From the NCBI GenBank assembly GCA_949825045.1, contig OX463812.1, positions 6,432,661 to 6,496,660 on the forward strand: a DNA stretch of 64,000 bases, written 5' to 3'. The DNA comes from Argyresthia goedartella (lineage: Eukaryota; Arthropoda; Insecta; Lepidoptera; Argyresthiidae). Below the pieces are notes generated by a model. The model was given only the letters and a program-made list of their open reading frames with translations. It was not told where the DNA came from and searched no databases. The first letter of the stretch is position 1. Each line of letters begins with the position of its first letter. The translations under genes were made by a program, and so were the position numbers. Of this stretch, positions 19,276 through 32,084 are shown piece after piece.

Positions 19276-19589
19276 GAATCTAAAATACTTACTAATCTAA
19301 ATCTAAACTGCGCAAGCAGTTTTGTGGGGCTATTGTATTAGAATAAGAGATTATTGTATATGAGTAATAAATAAATACAATACAATACTTACCTATAAAT
19401 TGGTTCACAGTCCCTCCTGTTAGCGAGGTCTACTGCCCTCAGGGCTCCTGGTGATTATCATCACCAATCAGTTCCTTTTAATTAGCTCTATACGGCTAAG
19501 AGCCGAAGCTCATCAACATTTTTCTGTTGAATACGATCATAGTGCTTATCTTGTTCACGGTAATGCAACATATAGTGTGCCGCTTTATG

Positions 19590-20002
19590 AAAACATCGGT
19601 CAAGTACGAGTTGGACTCACACACGAAGGGTTAACAACCAATGATGGGGAAATTCTTTAATTAAAAAAAATATGCCTGTAGTTCATTCATTACAATGGTT
19701 GTTTATCTATCTAAGTATACTTTTTATCTATATAAGTATGTGTATCGTTGTCTAGTACCCAAGATACAGGGAATCCTAGTTTGGGGCTATATCAATGTGT
19801 GTAAATGGTGCCCAAGGTGTTATTATTATTATTACACAATCTGTGAAAATTTCGAAGTCTGCTTTCATCAGATAGATGCCGTCGATGGACCGACGGACAG
19901 ACGGACAGGCGGACAGGCGGACAGGCGGACAGTCGGACGTACAGAGCGGAGGCTGAGTAATAGGGTCTCGTTTGGCGCTCCTCGGATACGGAACCCTAAA
20001 AA
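19590..20002 (+). repeat. SINE-like copy interrupted by a SINE T fragment
   Basis: Head CATCGGTCAAGTACGAGTTG at 19594 and tail ending GGATACGGAACCCTAAAAAC at 20002. A family-T fragment lies between (19693-19834) and ends in (ATT)n. The CGGACAGGCGGACAGGCG microsatellite is at 19885-19935. Confidence 0.75.
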
Positions 20003-20221
20003 CGATAAGCACACAATAAACATTATGTAGGTACTTGTTTGTTTTTTGCCAACATCTCGGCTCGATTATTTATGCGAGAAACATCACACGCGAAATGGCC
20101 GCCGTAACGGGTTAGCGCGGGGCGAGACCTCTCCAAAACGGATATTGTCATTTTAGTGCCCCGTCATTAAATTTATTCGATGTAAACAAAGACCTGCATG
20201 GACGAAGGGTTGGAAAAAACA

Positions 20222-20613
20222 CGTTATTATTATTATTATTATTACGAGCCCACCATGTCCCACTGCTGGGCAAAGGCCTCTCTCCCCCTCTTCCACTCTA
20301 TCCGATCCTGAACGGTCTCCCTCCAGTCCTTGTCCCATAGACCCAACTCATCACTCCATCTCTTCCTGGGTCGGCCACGCTTTCTCTTTGCATTTTCTGG
20401 GAGCCAGTCTGTGGCTCTCTTAGCCCAGCTATTCGGCAGCATCCGAGCAACATGGCCAGCCCAGTCCCATTTCAGTTGGGCAGCCTTCTGAGCGACATCT
20501 ATTTTGTTCGGGAGCGCAGCTCTGTATTCCGGATCCGATCTAAAAGCCGAACACCAAGAATACTGCGCTCCATGTTTCTCTGGCAAACCCCGAGTTTGAA
20601 CCTTTAAAAACAC
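20222..20613 (-). pseudogene. RTE-type LINE 3' fragment
   Basis: Minus strand, about 115 codons open to the stop: LKWDWAGHVARMLPNSW, RKRGRPRKRWSDEL and REAFAQQWDM. This is the conserved C-terminal tail of RTE-like RT ORFs (WAGHVAR ... RGRP..RW). It is followed at once by an (ATT)n run at 20222-20243, the usual RTE 3' tail. The copy is truncated before the RT domain. Confidence 0.8.
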
Positions 20614-21149
20614 GTAACATTACATTAACTGGTACAGGCAGGGCGGCCAGTAATCGGAAGTTTAATGTGATATGAAAAATATGGGCTTTTTTTCGAATCC
20701 ATTTACTCCACTATAAAGTCATATACAGATTTGATTATTGGGTTAACGTTTACTGAATATTTGATTAAGATTCTCACCGAAGGAAAACGCGATTGGGTGA
20801 AATTTTCTTGATAGAATTTAAATGCGAAGAGACCTCTAAATTGGTTTATTTTTTCTTGTAATTCTGAAATCCTTACTTATTTCATTGCGGAATTTCATTC
20901 AAAATGTGGTTATTATTTTTTAGTAAACTCTTCTAGAAAATATTTTTGACAATAAAGCGTAGTTTTTTTTTTATGTGGTTTGGCGCTACGTTATGTCATT
21001 TTCCCCCGATTCCGTCCCTCTCACACTGCGGGTCTTTCCGGAGTAACGGGGACCTTTGCATGGACGAGGTATTTCCAAAAATAAACTCGAGTGACTTCAA
21101 AACCTCGGCATTCGGTTGGTCTTCGGCCTGCGCAAGTAATATGTCTCGG
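20614..21149. other. No gene or repeat recognised
   Basis: AT-rich. The short frame at 20946-21167 has no recognisable motif. Confidence 0.3.
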
Positions 21150-21680
21150 AGTATCGCAGGGAGTTAAAGTGGCTCACTATCCGCCTTCGTCAGGATTCTC
21201 ACATCCTCATCTGCCACTTCAACATCTTATTTAATCCTAGCTACCCTGGCTTCTTACGAGATCGTTTTGAATTTCTGCCTTCGGATAGGCCTCGGAGATC
21301 TCACACTCGGTCACTGTTTATAACTCCGTAACACAACACTGCCGCTATGAGCATGGGTTCAGACTACGAGCTATCAGGCTCTGGAACAAACATCCCAGCG
21401 CCATCAGAGAAAGCCCTTCACTTAATATTGTGAAAAATTGCTCAAAAGAACATTATCTTTCTGTTCCATAATATACTTACATAGTATAATTTTATCTATT
21501 TGTATAGATATTATGTATTTATGGACTTATCGGTAATTAGTTTATTATTTAAATTGTTTAACGTTGTGCACATAGGTTTGCTGGGAGAAATATCTTTTTT
21601 GACATAAGCTCACCTTTGTACACGAAATTTCCATTTTCATGTATTTGTATCTTCTGTGTTAGTGCAATAAAGTATAAAGT
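21150..21680 (+). pseudogene. CR1/Kiri-type LINE 3' fragment, degenerate
   Basis: Translated in shifting frames it reads LKWLTIRLRQDSHILICHFN, then LRDRFEFLPS and LRAIRLWN. An in-frame TAA near 21330 and shifts break it. The 3'UTR carries GGTTTGCTGGGAGAAATATC at 21581 and TGCAATAAAGTATAAAGTAA at the end. Confidence 0.8.
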
Positions 21681-22229
21681 AAAGTAAGTCTCGTAACTTT
21701 TTACTTAGATATATGTAGACAATGTTATTTGGTACGCATGGATAGGTCGTCTAATTAATTTTACTACTCTAACTAAATAAACAAATCACAATACAAACTA
21801 ATAGTAGATTTTCTAAGAAAAGATTACGGCACGAGCTGAAGGCGGGGTCGTAGCGAGGTTCGTAAATAAGCCTTTCGAACGAGTTAGGAATATAATTTTT
21901 CCGCCTAAGATCCCAAATCAAGCGGCGAAAAGTTGCTATTTTGAGGTTAGAATGCGGAAAAATTAATTTAAGTCTGTCTTACTGTCACAGGGCTTTATCA
22001 GTTGAAACGTAAAAGCTGGACACCTGAATTTTTCACAGATCGCAAATGAAAATATAATAAAATAAATCCCCAAAAAAATAAGTTTAAACTCTGAGACATA
22101 ATCAAAAGGGCAAAAATGTATGTTTTACCGAATACGTCTATTTACCGCCGTCAAACTCCAAAGGTCGGCCATCCAGGCCTAATACTCGGCCGCTACAAAA
22201 TGTCTTCGTAAAAAATGTATAAGTCAAAG

Positions 22230-22640
22230 TCAACATTCTTTATTACTGTAGATATTAACATATACTTAGCAAACGTCATTTTTTGCCTCTTCTCTACATT
22301 GGACCACTGTGGGAGAAGCAGGGCGTAAAAACTCCAATATATTGATTTTTAGATCTCTTAAAAATTGCTTGTGCTTAACTAATAAAAATATTAAAAATTT
22401 CATTATTATATATATCAATAAGCAATAATAAATAATTTAAAAATTATTAACAGCAAGGTCTGTGTTGAGCTAGATTAACTCCATACAGTCCAGTCTAAGT
22501 AATCTTGAACATCGTAATATCCTTTTTTCGCTATACATAATAAAGTCGCTTTAACATGGTTTTTAAATTGCTAAATGGCAATTTCAAAATCTCCAGAGGT
22601 ACCTTATTGTAGTAGAGAATGCACTGAATGCACTCATAAA
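22230..22640 (-). repeat. 3' fragment of the LINE found intact-framed at 49958-52146
   Basis: On the minus strand it encodes CILYYNKVPLEILKLPF, matching the end of the 50212 RT ORF. The 3'UTR has the shared ACATTGGACCACTGTGGGAG block (22301) and CTTTATTACTGTAGATATT (22239). The frame is lost after a few dozen codons. Confidence 0.8.
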
Positions 22641-22834
22641 AAGTAAGATTAAAAAGTGGATCAAATGACATATAATTGTGTGACGGACTCTCACTCGAAG
22701 GGGGTTTCTTACAATGATCACGCAAAATACTCAATAAAACTGCCAAAAAACCCAAAAATATAATACGTCTGGACGCAGGAGTGAGAGAAACCCTCATTAC
22801 TAAATTTAATTGAATTTTGAATATTTTTAAGGTT

Positions 22835-23100
22835 CCGTACCTTAAAAGGGAAAGGGGAATACTTGTAGGATCACTTCGTTGTGCGTCTGTCTGTCAAGAG
22901 AGAACCTTTTTCTCAGAAACGTGAAAAACATAAACGTCCCAATTTTGCTAAAATTGCTTGATATTCGCGATGGAATCAAAACCTGTAGGGTACTTCCCGT
23001 TGACCTAGAATCAAGAAATTTGGCACGAGGAAGGGTAGCAGAAGAAAAGTAAAAAATCCGGAAACTCACAATCTATGTCTGTCTGTCTGTCCGTCTATAA
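22835..23100 (+). repeat. Diverged SINE-like or related interspersed repeat
   Basis: AGGTTCCGTACCTTAAAAGG, TAGGATCACTTCGTTGTGCG and the GTCTGTCTGTCTGTCCGTC run match a type of moth repeat that shares the GGTTCCGTACC signature. Boundaries are unclear. Confidence 0.45.
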
Positions 23101-23339
23101 ATATATTTGTTCTCGGGAACGCGTGGAGGCATCAAGTTGAAATCAATATCAGTTATTTTAAGTCTCAAGACTTAAAGTTCACACACAAGTTCTTAAAGTT
23201 TAAAAAAAAATCTAAGTATTAATAAAGCCTTTTTATTCCGGAAAACATTCATTACCATTTTACGCTTTTATAACCATATATTTAAAATTTAAAACACCTC
23301 CGACACATTTATGAATTTCTTACGACTATAATTTCATAA

Positions 23340-24890
23340 TTTCTTTATTGCACACAAATCATACAAAAAACAAGAGTTACATAAAAAAAAGTGTACAAAG
23401 GCGAGCTTATCTCTAATAAGAGATCTCTTCCAGCAAACCAGGCAAACCAGGGAAAAGTTGATGGTTGAGCAGGGGTAGACCTATGTGTACAATATATAAA
23501 ATAATAAATAAAATAAATTAAATAATAACTATAATAATATACTAAATACTTATTATATACTACAAATACTATTTTATACACTATACTAATACAAACTTAC
23601 ATGCATACTACCTATAACTCTGAAGGGAGAGGTAATGCTTCTTCACACGACTTTTAAAAATATTCAGATTAGGACTGTCCCTGATGGTGCAGGGGAGTGC
23701 ATTCCACAACCGAATGGCCCGGGCTCTAAACCCGTTCTCATAGAAAGCGGTGTTATGCTGTGGAGTTGTGAGCATGGAAACTGCGTGAGTTCTCCGAGGT
23801 CTGCTGGAAGAAAGAAATTGAAAACTGTCTCGTAAGAAAGTTGGGTAGCGTGGATTACGTAAAATGTTGTAGAGGAAATTGAGGATGTGTGAATCCCGAC
23901 GAAGACGAATCGGCAGCCACTTCAACTCCCTGCGATGTTGTGACACATGGTCGTATTTGCGCAGCCCGAAGATAAACCGAATCCCGAGATTTTGAAGTCG
24001 TTCGAGTTTGTTCAGTAGTTCTTCGTTAGCACTGACCCAGCAGACATCAGCGTAATCGATGAGGGGTAGAATGAGAGATTGAGCAAGAGTGATTTTGGTA
24101 TGTCGAGGCAAAAAGTAATGAAGTCTCCTGAGAGAGTGAAAGGTAGAAAATACTCGGCGACTTACCTTATTGACATGCGATGACCAGGACAACTGGTTGT
24201 CGAAGATTAGACCCAGGTTTTTTACTTTATCGCTATATACGATTGTGGTACCATTAAAAGTGATAGATGGAATGGGATGTTGCTGCAACAAGTTAAGAGA
24301 ATGTCTAGTACCTATTATCATGGCCTGGGACTTGCTCGGGTTGACCAGGAGTCCGAAGGATGAAGCCCAACTTCTTATTCCCTCAAGATCAGCGTTGAGT
24401 GCCTCCACAGCAGAGTGTGCATCGGTGAGAGAGAAGTGGCGATAAATCTGGAGATCATCAGCGTAAAGATGATATGAGGAGAACAGGACGTCCGAGATGG
24501 TGTTGATAAAGATCGAGAATAAAGGAGGAGAAAGAATACCACCTTGAGGGACGCCTGTAAAGAGGTCACACCATTCAGTGGATATCTCTTCCGACCTGAT
24601 ACGCTGTTGCCAATCCCTCAAATAAGAGTCGAACCAGCTAGCAGAGAAGGAGGCGACGTTCAGAGATCTGAAAAGCTCAACGAGAATGTCAAAATCTACG
24701 CAGTTGAAGGCACTACTGAAGTCAAGTAAAGCAAACACGGAAAGCTGTTTGCGGTCCATGGCTACCTGGATATCATCTGTGACTTTCATGAGAGCCGTGA
24801 CGGTGCTATGACCTGGTCTGAATCCTGACTGGTCCATGTTCAGCAGATTGTTTGAGAGAAGGTAAGAAGAGAAGGTAAGAAGACTATGTA
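23340..24890 (-). mobile_element. CR1/Kiri-type LINE, 5'-truncated
   Basis: The largest copy of this family here. The RT portion is at 23608-24837 and the 3'UTR runs to about 23340, including the minus-strand form of GGTTTGCTGGAAGAGATCTC (23424-23443). The frame is open upstream to about 24890, where a duplicated CTTACCTTCT marks the truncation. No endonuclease part. Confidence 0.85.
23608..24837 (-). pseudogene. CR1/Kiri-type RT, C-terminal 409 residues, open frame
   Basis: Begins within the RT at SGFRPGHSTVTALMKVTDD. It contains LLDFSSAFNCVDFDIL, the GVPQGGILSPPLF block and the catalytic YADDLQIY. It ends with WLPIRLRRDSHILNFLYNIL, RAIRLWNALPCTIRDSP and VKKHYLSLQ. No internal stop, so the insertion is fairly young, but it lacks the endonuclease and the first RT motifs and cannot encode a functional protein. 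The first ATG is simply the first methionine in a truncated frame. Confidence 0.85.
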
Positions 24891-27189
24891 TCGGAAATGG
24901 CTAAATAGTTTCTGAGAAACCCTCAAGCGGCAACCATCCCGGCTACCGCAGCGCCCCCTGATGGTCTACAAAAGTAAAGCATATCTAATGTTCTCTCTGA
25001 AGTTATAGCCGTTTAATAAAAATCGCACCGAAATTTGTTCTGTAGTTTTCCAGGAAAATGGTAATGGACACACATACCCACACACGTACAAACAACCTCT
25101 TACCCAAATAGTAAAGTTATATAAGTAATACATACAGAAAAAGACGTTAGCGACATCTGCATTTCAGCTCCGGTACTAAACTCTGTGTATATACATATAG
25201 GTATAAATACGTATATATTACACATGTATAGGATTTGGCTTTCAGGTTCAATTTTGAATAACTAATCTTATCTTTATTTGTAAACTAATTAATTTCATTC
25301 CTTGTGTTAAGGGGGATTAATTTGTCAAGTGTTTGTATGGTTGGTTACCTTACGTTGACGTGTCCAAGGTCGATGGTCCAAGAGGATATTTTTTGAAGTT
25401 GGTCACTTGTGATTTTTTACAGGACTCGGATTTCTCTTGATCTATTCAGGCACTACACAGCATAAACATTTTATTTCCACGAGAGGCTCACACCACACAT
25501 CAGTGCGTATCTGTCAAGCTCGAGATATTTGCGGGTAGTAAAATAATTATATGTATGTATGTATAATGTAGGTAGTTGCATCCAAACCGAAAGGCGTAAA
25601 ACGAAACGATTAAACACTTTGTTTTCACAAAAAATATAAGATTAGTAATTTAAGTGTAGTTTTATTGCATGTAGCTTTTACAAAATATTATTTGGACATA
25701 CGTCGGTCGTCGCGCCGATGTTGCCACTTAAACGGAAGCCAAGAATCAGTGTTATTCGCACAAAAAATAAGACGCTAAATATTATTTTTGAAATTTAACT
25801 ATTTGTATTCTCTAAAATGTACACTTTATATATGAACACTTTTTGTCTGGAAAGACATTTTTGATCTGCCGAACGTAACCAAGCGCGACCGTAATTTTCA
25901 GTGGTCTCTATTGGGGAAGCAGCCTCGTCTCCTTGGATACACCGAGCTAAATTTCTTTATAGATAAAATAAAAATCAAATCAAATTGTGATTCGATAACT
26001 ACTACTACTACAAAACATCTACTTTTCCAAATATCATTGATTCTAGTGCCATCTGTTGACGATATGATAAAACTGAGAGCAAGATAGCTTTAGAACACTT
26101 TTTTAGAGGACGCCACCGTCTATCTGAAATGCCATTAGTAGGCAAGTGTCCTCCCCCTGCTCTAACTCCAAACGCATACACCGCCCTCTGTTCCGTTCCA
26201 TCCGTGTCGTGGGTAAAGCCTTTACCGGGCATACGCATGCAGGCAAATTTTTCATTGGTTTTGGATTTTATTACGAATAGGCTGACAAAATATTTATACG
26301 ACAAAATGTCTCTTAATTCAGTTCTAATTTACATTTCAAGAAGGCATTATGGACCTATTAAAAAAACGAGTATTTAAATAAAGCGTCACACCTTTTTCCA
26401 TATGCGGTAGCAGAGGCACAGTTGCGTCAAAGTTTCATTAATTCAATTCAATACTCATTACTAATTCAAATCTCCAATTCCCGTGATGAGGGCTAGGAGG
26501 ATAAGTAAGTAAGACAATAACAATGTTTTTTTTTTAAAATATTTTGAATCCGGACCAGACTTGAGTTTCCACTGCCCTATTTTTATTTTTAAACGTGTGA
26601 GCTTAGCGTTTAACTGGTTGCCGAAGGAGGAGTTATCACGCCAACCGCCAAGCGCCGAAACTCCTTGGGGGAATAAAATCGCGCCATATTTTAAGATGCG
26701 TTCATTTTCCGGAGGCAATGGAAAAATATATTTCTACGTTAGCACGCGATTTATTGGGGAAGCTACTTCTGCTTTGCAAGGATGCTAACAGTAGATGAGG
26801 GATTAGTATGCCTTGCCGAAATACAAAGTTATTTTGTATTAGCAACATTATTTTTAAAATATTGTCAAAAAGATATCCATCATATCCTGGAAATGACGTC
26901 ATTAAAGTGGAGGCAGTCGTATTTGACATATCTGTCAATAGTAGGGACAGAGCTATGCGTTAGTTTTCTTCTCCTTGTTTTGCTTAGAAAAGGAAGAAAC
27001 TTAGGAAATAATGGTTCCACTTTAGGTACCTACCTTAATTTACTAGCAGAGAAGTCTTTTTTTTGCTCCTACTTTGATGATTATCTTTTTCCTTTCCCCT
27101 CTGGCAACCAACTCTAGGAGGTTCATCTGAACTTTTGCAATCTCCCAGCAATTCTGAATTGCAAACCTTTGTCTGAACTCTTTACGTTA
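24891..27189. other. 2.3 kb without a recognised gene
   Basis: AT-rich. 24950-25100 (ATCGCACCGAAATTTGTTC, ACACACATACCCACACAC) resembles a common moth repeat. 26110-26250 is locally GC-rich. The ORF at 26461-26718 (-) has no motif I know. Confidence 0.3.
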
Positions 27190-27682
27190 TTAGGGTTCCG
27201 TAGAGAAACAAGGAACCCTTATACCCGTTTCGTATTGTCTGTCCGTCCGTCTGTCCGTCCGTCCGTATGACACAACAACTTTGATCCGAAACTATCAGGA
27301 CTACACAGTTGAAACTAAAAAAAATAAAAAAAATAAGGGGGCTGGACTGGAACTGAAACCAAAAAATTTTTTTTCCATCAAACCTATATGTGTGCGATGT
27401 CTATAGATAAGTCTTTAATTACAACATTTCAACGAAAATTGGTTTAAACAAAATACAATAAGCAGTTTTTAAGATATCAAACATTTATTAAAAACCGCAA
27501 ATATAACTTTATCAATTATAGAAACACTATGAAAAGATTAATGATAGTGATATTTTGGCTAGGTGTGTCAGGTTTATGTGGTTTATAGGAAGGTACCCTA
27601 ATTATTATTTTTTGGCTTATCTTCTAAATTTATTACAGAACCCTAAATGTGCGAAGTCCGACACGCACTTGGCCGGTTTTTC
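27190..27682 (-). repeat. SINE-like family copy, diverged subtype
   Basis: The minus-strand head AAAACCGGCCAAGTGCGTGT lies at the right edge (27682). At the left edge is the tail-type TAGGGTTCCGTAG after a CCGTCCGTC microsatellite (27240-27270). The interior differs from the 41247 and 48759 copies. Confidence 0.65.
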
Positions 27683-28118
27683 TCGGTACTTTTAAATTTT
27701 TCAACTTCTTCGTCACGCTTAGAGAAAAAAAAAATACTAAAAAAGGAAGACTACTGAAGCTATCGTATTATAAATAAACTTTTCACCGTTACCGAATATG
27801 AGTATCTCATTATCTCAGTATTCAGATACAGACTATCCCATAGTTAACTACAAAAAGTAAAAAATAATAGTATTAGCAATGTAAAATGTATAGTTACCCT
27901 CGGGAGTATAGTTTTTTTCCGTTAATAAAAGACTCGTGTCACCAAAACCTATTTCTATTCCAAAGCCAGTAATATTTTCAACTGACACAAGAAAATAATA
28001 GAAAAAAATACCAACTTAGCATTATTACTCAAAGCTTAGCACTGATAATCTTTTCCCGATAGTAAAATGGTAAGTATTAATTGTTTTTTACATATTGACA
28101 ACCCAGAGGTGTTGTGAG

Positions 28119-29300
28119 GCCGCGTCCACATTGAACGGTACAGTTGCATACGGTTTCTCATTTTATAGACGCTGGACAATTAGAGTAATCTTAGTATTGT
28201 TTAATCATAGTATCGTTCTTAATTTTATTAATTAATACAAGGTGACATTTAATTAGCTGGCCATATTTTGGGGACTTATAGCACCGATCATTATGAACAA
28301 CTTTCCCAAAGAAACATATGGTCGTAAATGAAAAATATTTTTCGTCCCCCAGTACATTGACCCTATCAGCAGATAACAAGTTACTATGGGAGACCCAAAA
28401 AATTATTTCGTTTACGAACATATGTTTCTTGGGGAAAGTTGTTCATAATAATGGGTACTATCATTCCCAAAAATATGGTCTGCTAATTAAATGTCACCTT
28501 GTATTATACTAGCTGACCCGTTGTTTTGTTTTCGTTTGCGACCATATGTTTCTAGGGGAAAATTGTTAATAATTATGGGTAATGTATAGTATAAGTAACT
28601 TACTCACAAAATAATTAATTAGTGCCTTATATTCGTTTAAGTTAAGTTTATGTTGGCTGTTAAAAGACAGATTTTGTAATATTTTATGATTTCAACATCG
28701 AATAACTGCGCTCATTTTAAATCGACGATGTAATAAAAATTTACTGTTCCCCAAGAACAAGTCCTCCAAATAAAATATGTTTAATTTTTATTGTACCAAG
28801 TTTCTTACATTTTTGCCTATCAACCTTTATCTATGAATTCTAACTAACTTAACTAACGAGAAGGTTGTCGCTCACATCCGAAGAAAATACTTGGATCTTA
28901 CTGCCCTTCACATCCTTCCTGGAGAACCTGTCCAAATATAGTGAAATATATAAAAAACACTATGTTGTTATACCGCCATTAATAAAGAAAATAATAATTA
29001 ACTAACTCGGTGTGTAATCGATAAACAATAATCGAATGGTATGGCATTTAATTGATTTTACTTAACGGTAAAGATTCCCACTAGTGAAAACATGATATTC
29101 TTCATCCATGTTTTGCGACACCTGCACGCACACTCGTTGAAACGATTAAAAGTGTGGCCACAAGTCACCTAGTTATTCGCGCTCGTCACAGCACCTCGTT
29201 ACCATTGAATCTCAGTCGTCAAAGCAACACTATTTAGATAAATCGGCAGAAAAATTACAAATCGCATGCAACTGTACCGTTCAATGTGAGCGCGCCCTAT
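28119..29300. mobile_element. 1.2-kb TIR element of unknown superfamily
   Basis: The left terminus GCCGCGTCCACATTGAACGG (28119) and the right terminus reading, on the minus strand, GGCGCGCTCACATTGAACGG share CACATTGAACGGTACAGTTG and continue as a diverged match for about 45 bp. A MITE (28235-28504) is nested near the left end. No transposase frame is visible, so it is non-autonomous. The target duplication could not be settled. Confidence 0.6.
28235..28504. mobile_element. MITE TACAAGGTGACATTTAATTA family, copy 2
   Basis: The best preserved copy. ATACAAGGTGACATTTAATT at 28235 and AATTAAATGTCACCTTGTAT ending at 28504 are perfect complements. The inner arms repeat GGTCGTAAATGAAAAATATT-like blocks. 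A further piece of the same family (GACCATATGTTTCTAGGGGA) sits at about 28538-28585. Confidence 0.85.
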
Positions 29301-29760
29301 ATCGAGGCAAACTGGCAGTTTTTTTGCGATTGTGTGCGTGCTCAGGGCCGGCGAATGGGCTAGGTACTTGATAAGAGCACACTACACTGACGTAAGTTAG
29401 AGTCCCCGCCACCACTCAAGTCGCAAGTCAGACAGCCGCGGCGGCACCGTCGTCGTCTTGCCCTAATTTAATTTCAAAACATCGTTCGATCGGCTTTTAA
29501 CCAACTTTACTAAGAACATTGATTATGGCATAACGCCAATGTTATCAATGCCTCAATAGGCTGTCGAGTTAACTTCTTTGCGTTCGCGACTACGTGTCGC
29601 GACCTTTTTTGTGAAAAGCGTTACGTAGTTGATTGATGAGTCGGAGACCACACTTGACCGTTTTCGTGGTCGATAGTTCGATATCGAAGTTTATGTGTTG
29701 GTTCGGCCATTAGAAAAAGTTGAGGTTCGTTTTTGGGTGTTTTTTTTGGTAGATATTACT
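29301..29760. promoter_or_regulatory. GC-rich island, possible promoter or non-coding exon
   Basis: 29400-29465 is CpG-rich (AGCCGCGGCGGCACCGTCGT), unlike the AT-rich surroundings. A GTAAGT donor-like site lies at about 29391. No coding frame is seen. It could be the 5' end of Camta or of the transporter, but nothing in the sequence decides this. Confidence 0.2.
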
Positions 29761-29899
29761 TGACTTACTATGCGTGGGTGCGATTGTGACTCTGCCACCC
29801 TGAATGGGATAAGAGTCAGTTTTTGTCGGACGAAATGACAGCAACCAAATGCATCCGAGACTTTGCCGGATTCGGCAAAATTGCGTCAGGTCAGACTGG

Positions 29900-30175
29900 G
29901 TATAAATACTAATCTAACTAATATAATAAATGTTTAGAGGATTGGATGTTTGGATGTTTGCGTGTTTGTGCATCAATCAGGCTAAAACGGCTGAATGGAT
30001 TTGAATGAAATTTGGCACAGAGATAGTTTAATATAATAGTAATAATAGGAGCTAGATTAATATATAGGATACTTTTAATCCGACTGCACCAGAAGGGGGG
30101 TAATGTTATCTCGGTAAATGATAATTCCTAGGAACACGCAGATAAAGGTGAGGGCATCATCTAGTATTTACATAT
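29900..30175 (+). repeat. Common moth interspersed repeat
   Basis: The GATTTGAATGAAATTTGGCA, CAGAGATAGTTT and ATAGGATACTTTTAATCC series is one I associate with abundant lepidopteran repeats. No ORF. Confidence 0.55.
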
Positions 30176-30204
30176 ATGTATGTGTGTATATAGTACACGT
30201 GATT

Positions 30205-30360
30205 AGTTGTTGCCTCTTGTCTACATTGGACCACTGTGGCAGCAGAAGGGCGAACAAACTACACAGATTGTTTTTAGATCTCTTTTGAAAATAGTTCGTG
30301 ACTAATCTTGGGATTGATTTCCTGCACTAATTACATGATCATTATTTTATTAGAACATAC
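30205..30360 (-). repeat. LINE 3'UTR fragment (family of 49958-52146)
   Basis: The CTACATTGGACCACTGTGGC and AGAAGGGCG blocks followed by TTTTTAGATCTCTTTTGAAA match 50035-50115. Confidence 0.7.
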
Positions 30361-32084
30361 ATTAATTAATTAATTAAATTGAATGTCAAGCATCTAAATG
30401 TAATGAATAATTAAGGGATATATGGTTGTCGTAAATATACGTTGAAACCACGTTGAAACAGTTCCGAAAATCGACTCCCGACGAGTCAATCAGAGCCAAC
30501 CGACTGCCGACGGTACAACGAACGGTACTTACCGGCATAATTCATCACGGAAAGGTATTCAATTCATATCTACCAAAGCAACCGACGATAAATGTGGATT
30601 TATTGCCGATACATTAACATAACAATGAGAACTGCCGCGCATTACCTGCTTCCTATTTCTGGAGCACGTTTCTGCGAAGTTACAAACTCTGCAAAGTCTG
30701 GGTACAGTTCCCGCCAAGTTTTTTGGCCCTGAGCGAAAGACAGCTCGCTCAAAGCCAAAGAAAAATGGCGCAGCCTGTACAATTAGGTTTTGATGTGACT
30801 TTCGTGTGGATACATCCATAGGATGGAGACATCTACTGCGCCAGGGTAGAGCCAGACGCGACTAACAGTGGTTGTAAAAGGGAAATATTAAACTGCACTT
30901 CAATAATACTGATATAATATTTTTACAGCAAGTGTCAGGGCAAAATAGCTACCGCAAGCTTAGGTGAAGGATTAAGGGCGTGAGCAAAGCGAGGCCCCCT
31001 TTATCCTTCGTAATAGGTTGAACATGTAAGAACAACAGAAATACTTAAGACATAAAAAGTGTTTTTGCTGATCCTTATTTGCTGTGAAAATCAGTATTTT
31101 TGCTGTGCGATTAAATACTAGCCGTTTTAAAAACTAGCGTAGAGAGAAAACAACCGGCCCCACCATCTAACGTCAAATTTACTTGCGACCGTTGTGGTAA
31201 GAAATGTATAGCCCGTATCGGTCTGGTAGTCACAAGAAAAAATGTGGCTCCCAGAATGCACAGCAGCTGTAATGAACATTTGAAAATATGATATGTCCAA
31301 TGATGATGTTATGTAGAGAGTCCGTTAGTTACACAACATAACATGGCGTCACGACTTTTTCCATACGAGGCAGCAGAAGCACAATACGGTATTTGACTGC
31401 TAGTCAAAATAGATACTTTTTAGGAATTGTCTAAGCGGTAATTTACTTCACGAGTTCTATGAAATACTAGTGAGGTCATATTAAAATCCTGTATTTTTAA
31501 CATAAAATTGAGTTTGTAAAATGCAACGGAAATATACAATTCTGATATTGTCAAACGTTTGTGTTGAAATAGGTTCAGCTTGAGAAACGTTTCTAGATTT
31601 ATTGGGATCCCTTGTCAAATACGGTACCTATTCTGCCCGAGTTTAGCCAGTTATTTCGTTAAAGCTTAGTTGACCTCAATTGTTATTTCGTTGTACCGTT
31701 ACTGAAAATAGTGAAAAATACTTATAAGTCCGGAAGCACTACGGACAACTCCAAGTTTGACGGAACTCAAAGTAAGGCCATGCCAGGCATCAAAGCCAGA
31801 GCGCCCCATTAGGAGATTTGAGTGGCACTTTATATGAGCGGCCAACACAATGTCAACTGTAACTAATGATGATCAGGGAGATAAGAATGTCTGCTAAACA
31901 AACTGGATGAGTTTGCAAATAATGAACCATCAGAGGATGGAGTCTGTCGATGTGTTTTGTACTGTACAAATACAAAACTGGTTCAGTTTCTATGGGACAG
32001 CAGACGGAAGCAAATTTCAAATACGACATCTACATCTCGCCGACGGCAAACTCATAATCAAATCGCACTGTTTTACCGACCCAC
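30361..32084. other. No gene seen; one interspersed repeat inside
   Basis: 30915-31130 is a copy of the CAGGGCAAAATA family (see 12885). The minus-strand stretch 30646-30774 reads like a 43-codon exon but lacks a good acceptor and a recognisable homologue. The rest is AT-rich. Confidence 0.35.

Noticed and set aside
19885..19935. The GGACAGGCGGACAG run as a CRISPR-like array
   Set aside because: It is a simple microsatellite in a SINE-like repeat, without spacers, in a eukaryotic genome.
30646..30774. A 43-codon minus-strand exon (LRHFSLALSELSFAQGQKTW ... RAPEIGSR) with a GTAATG donor
   Set aside because: The acceptor has no pyrimidine tract, no neighbouring exon was found and I do not recognise the protein.
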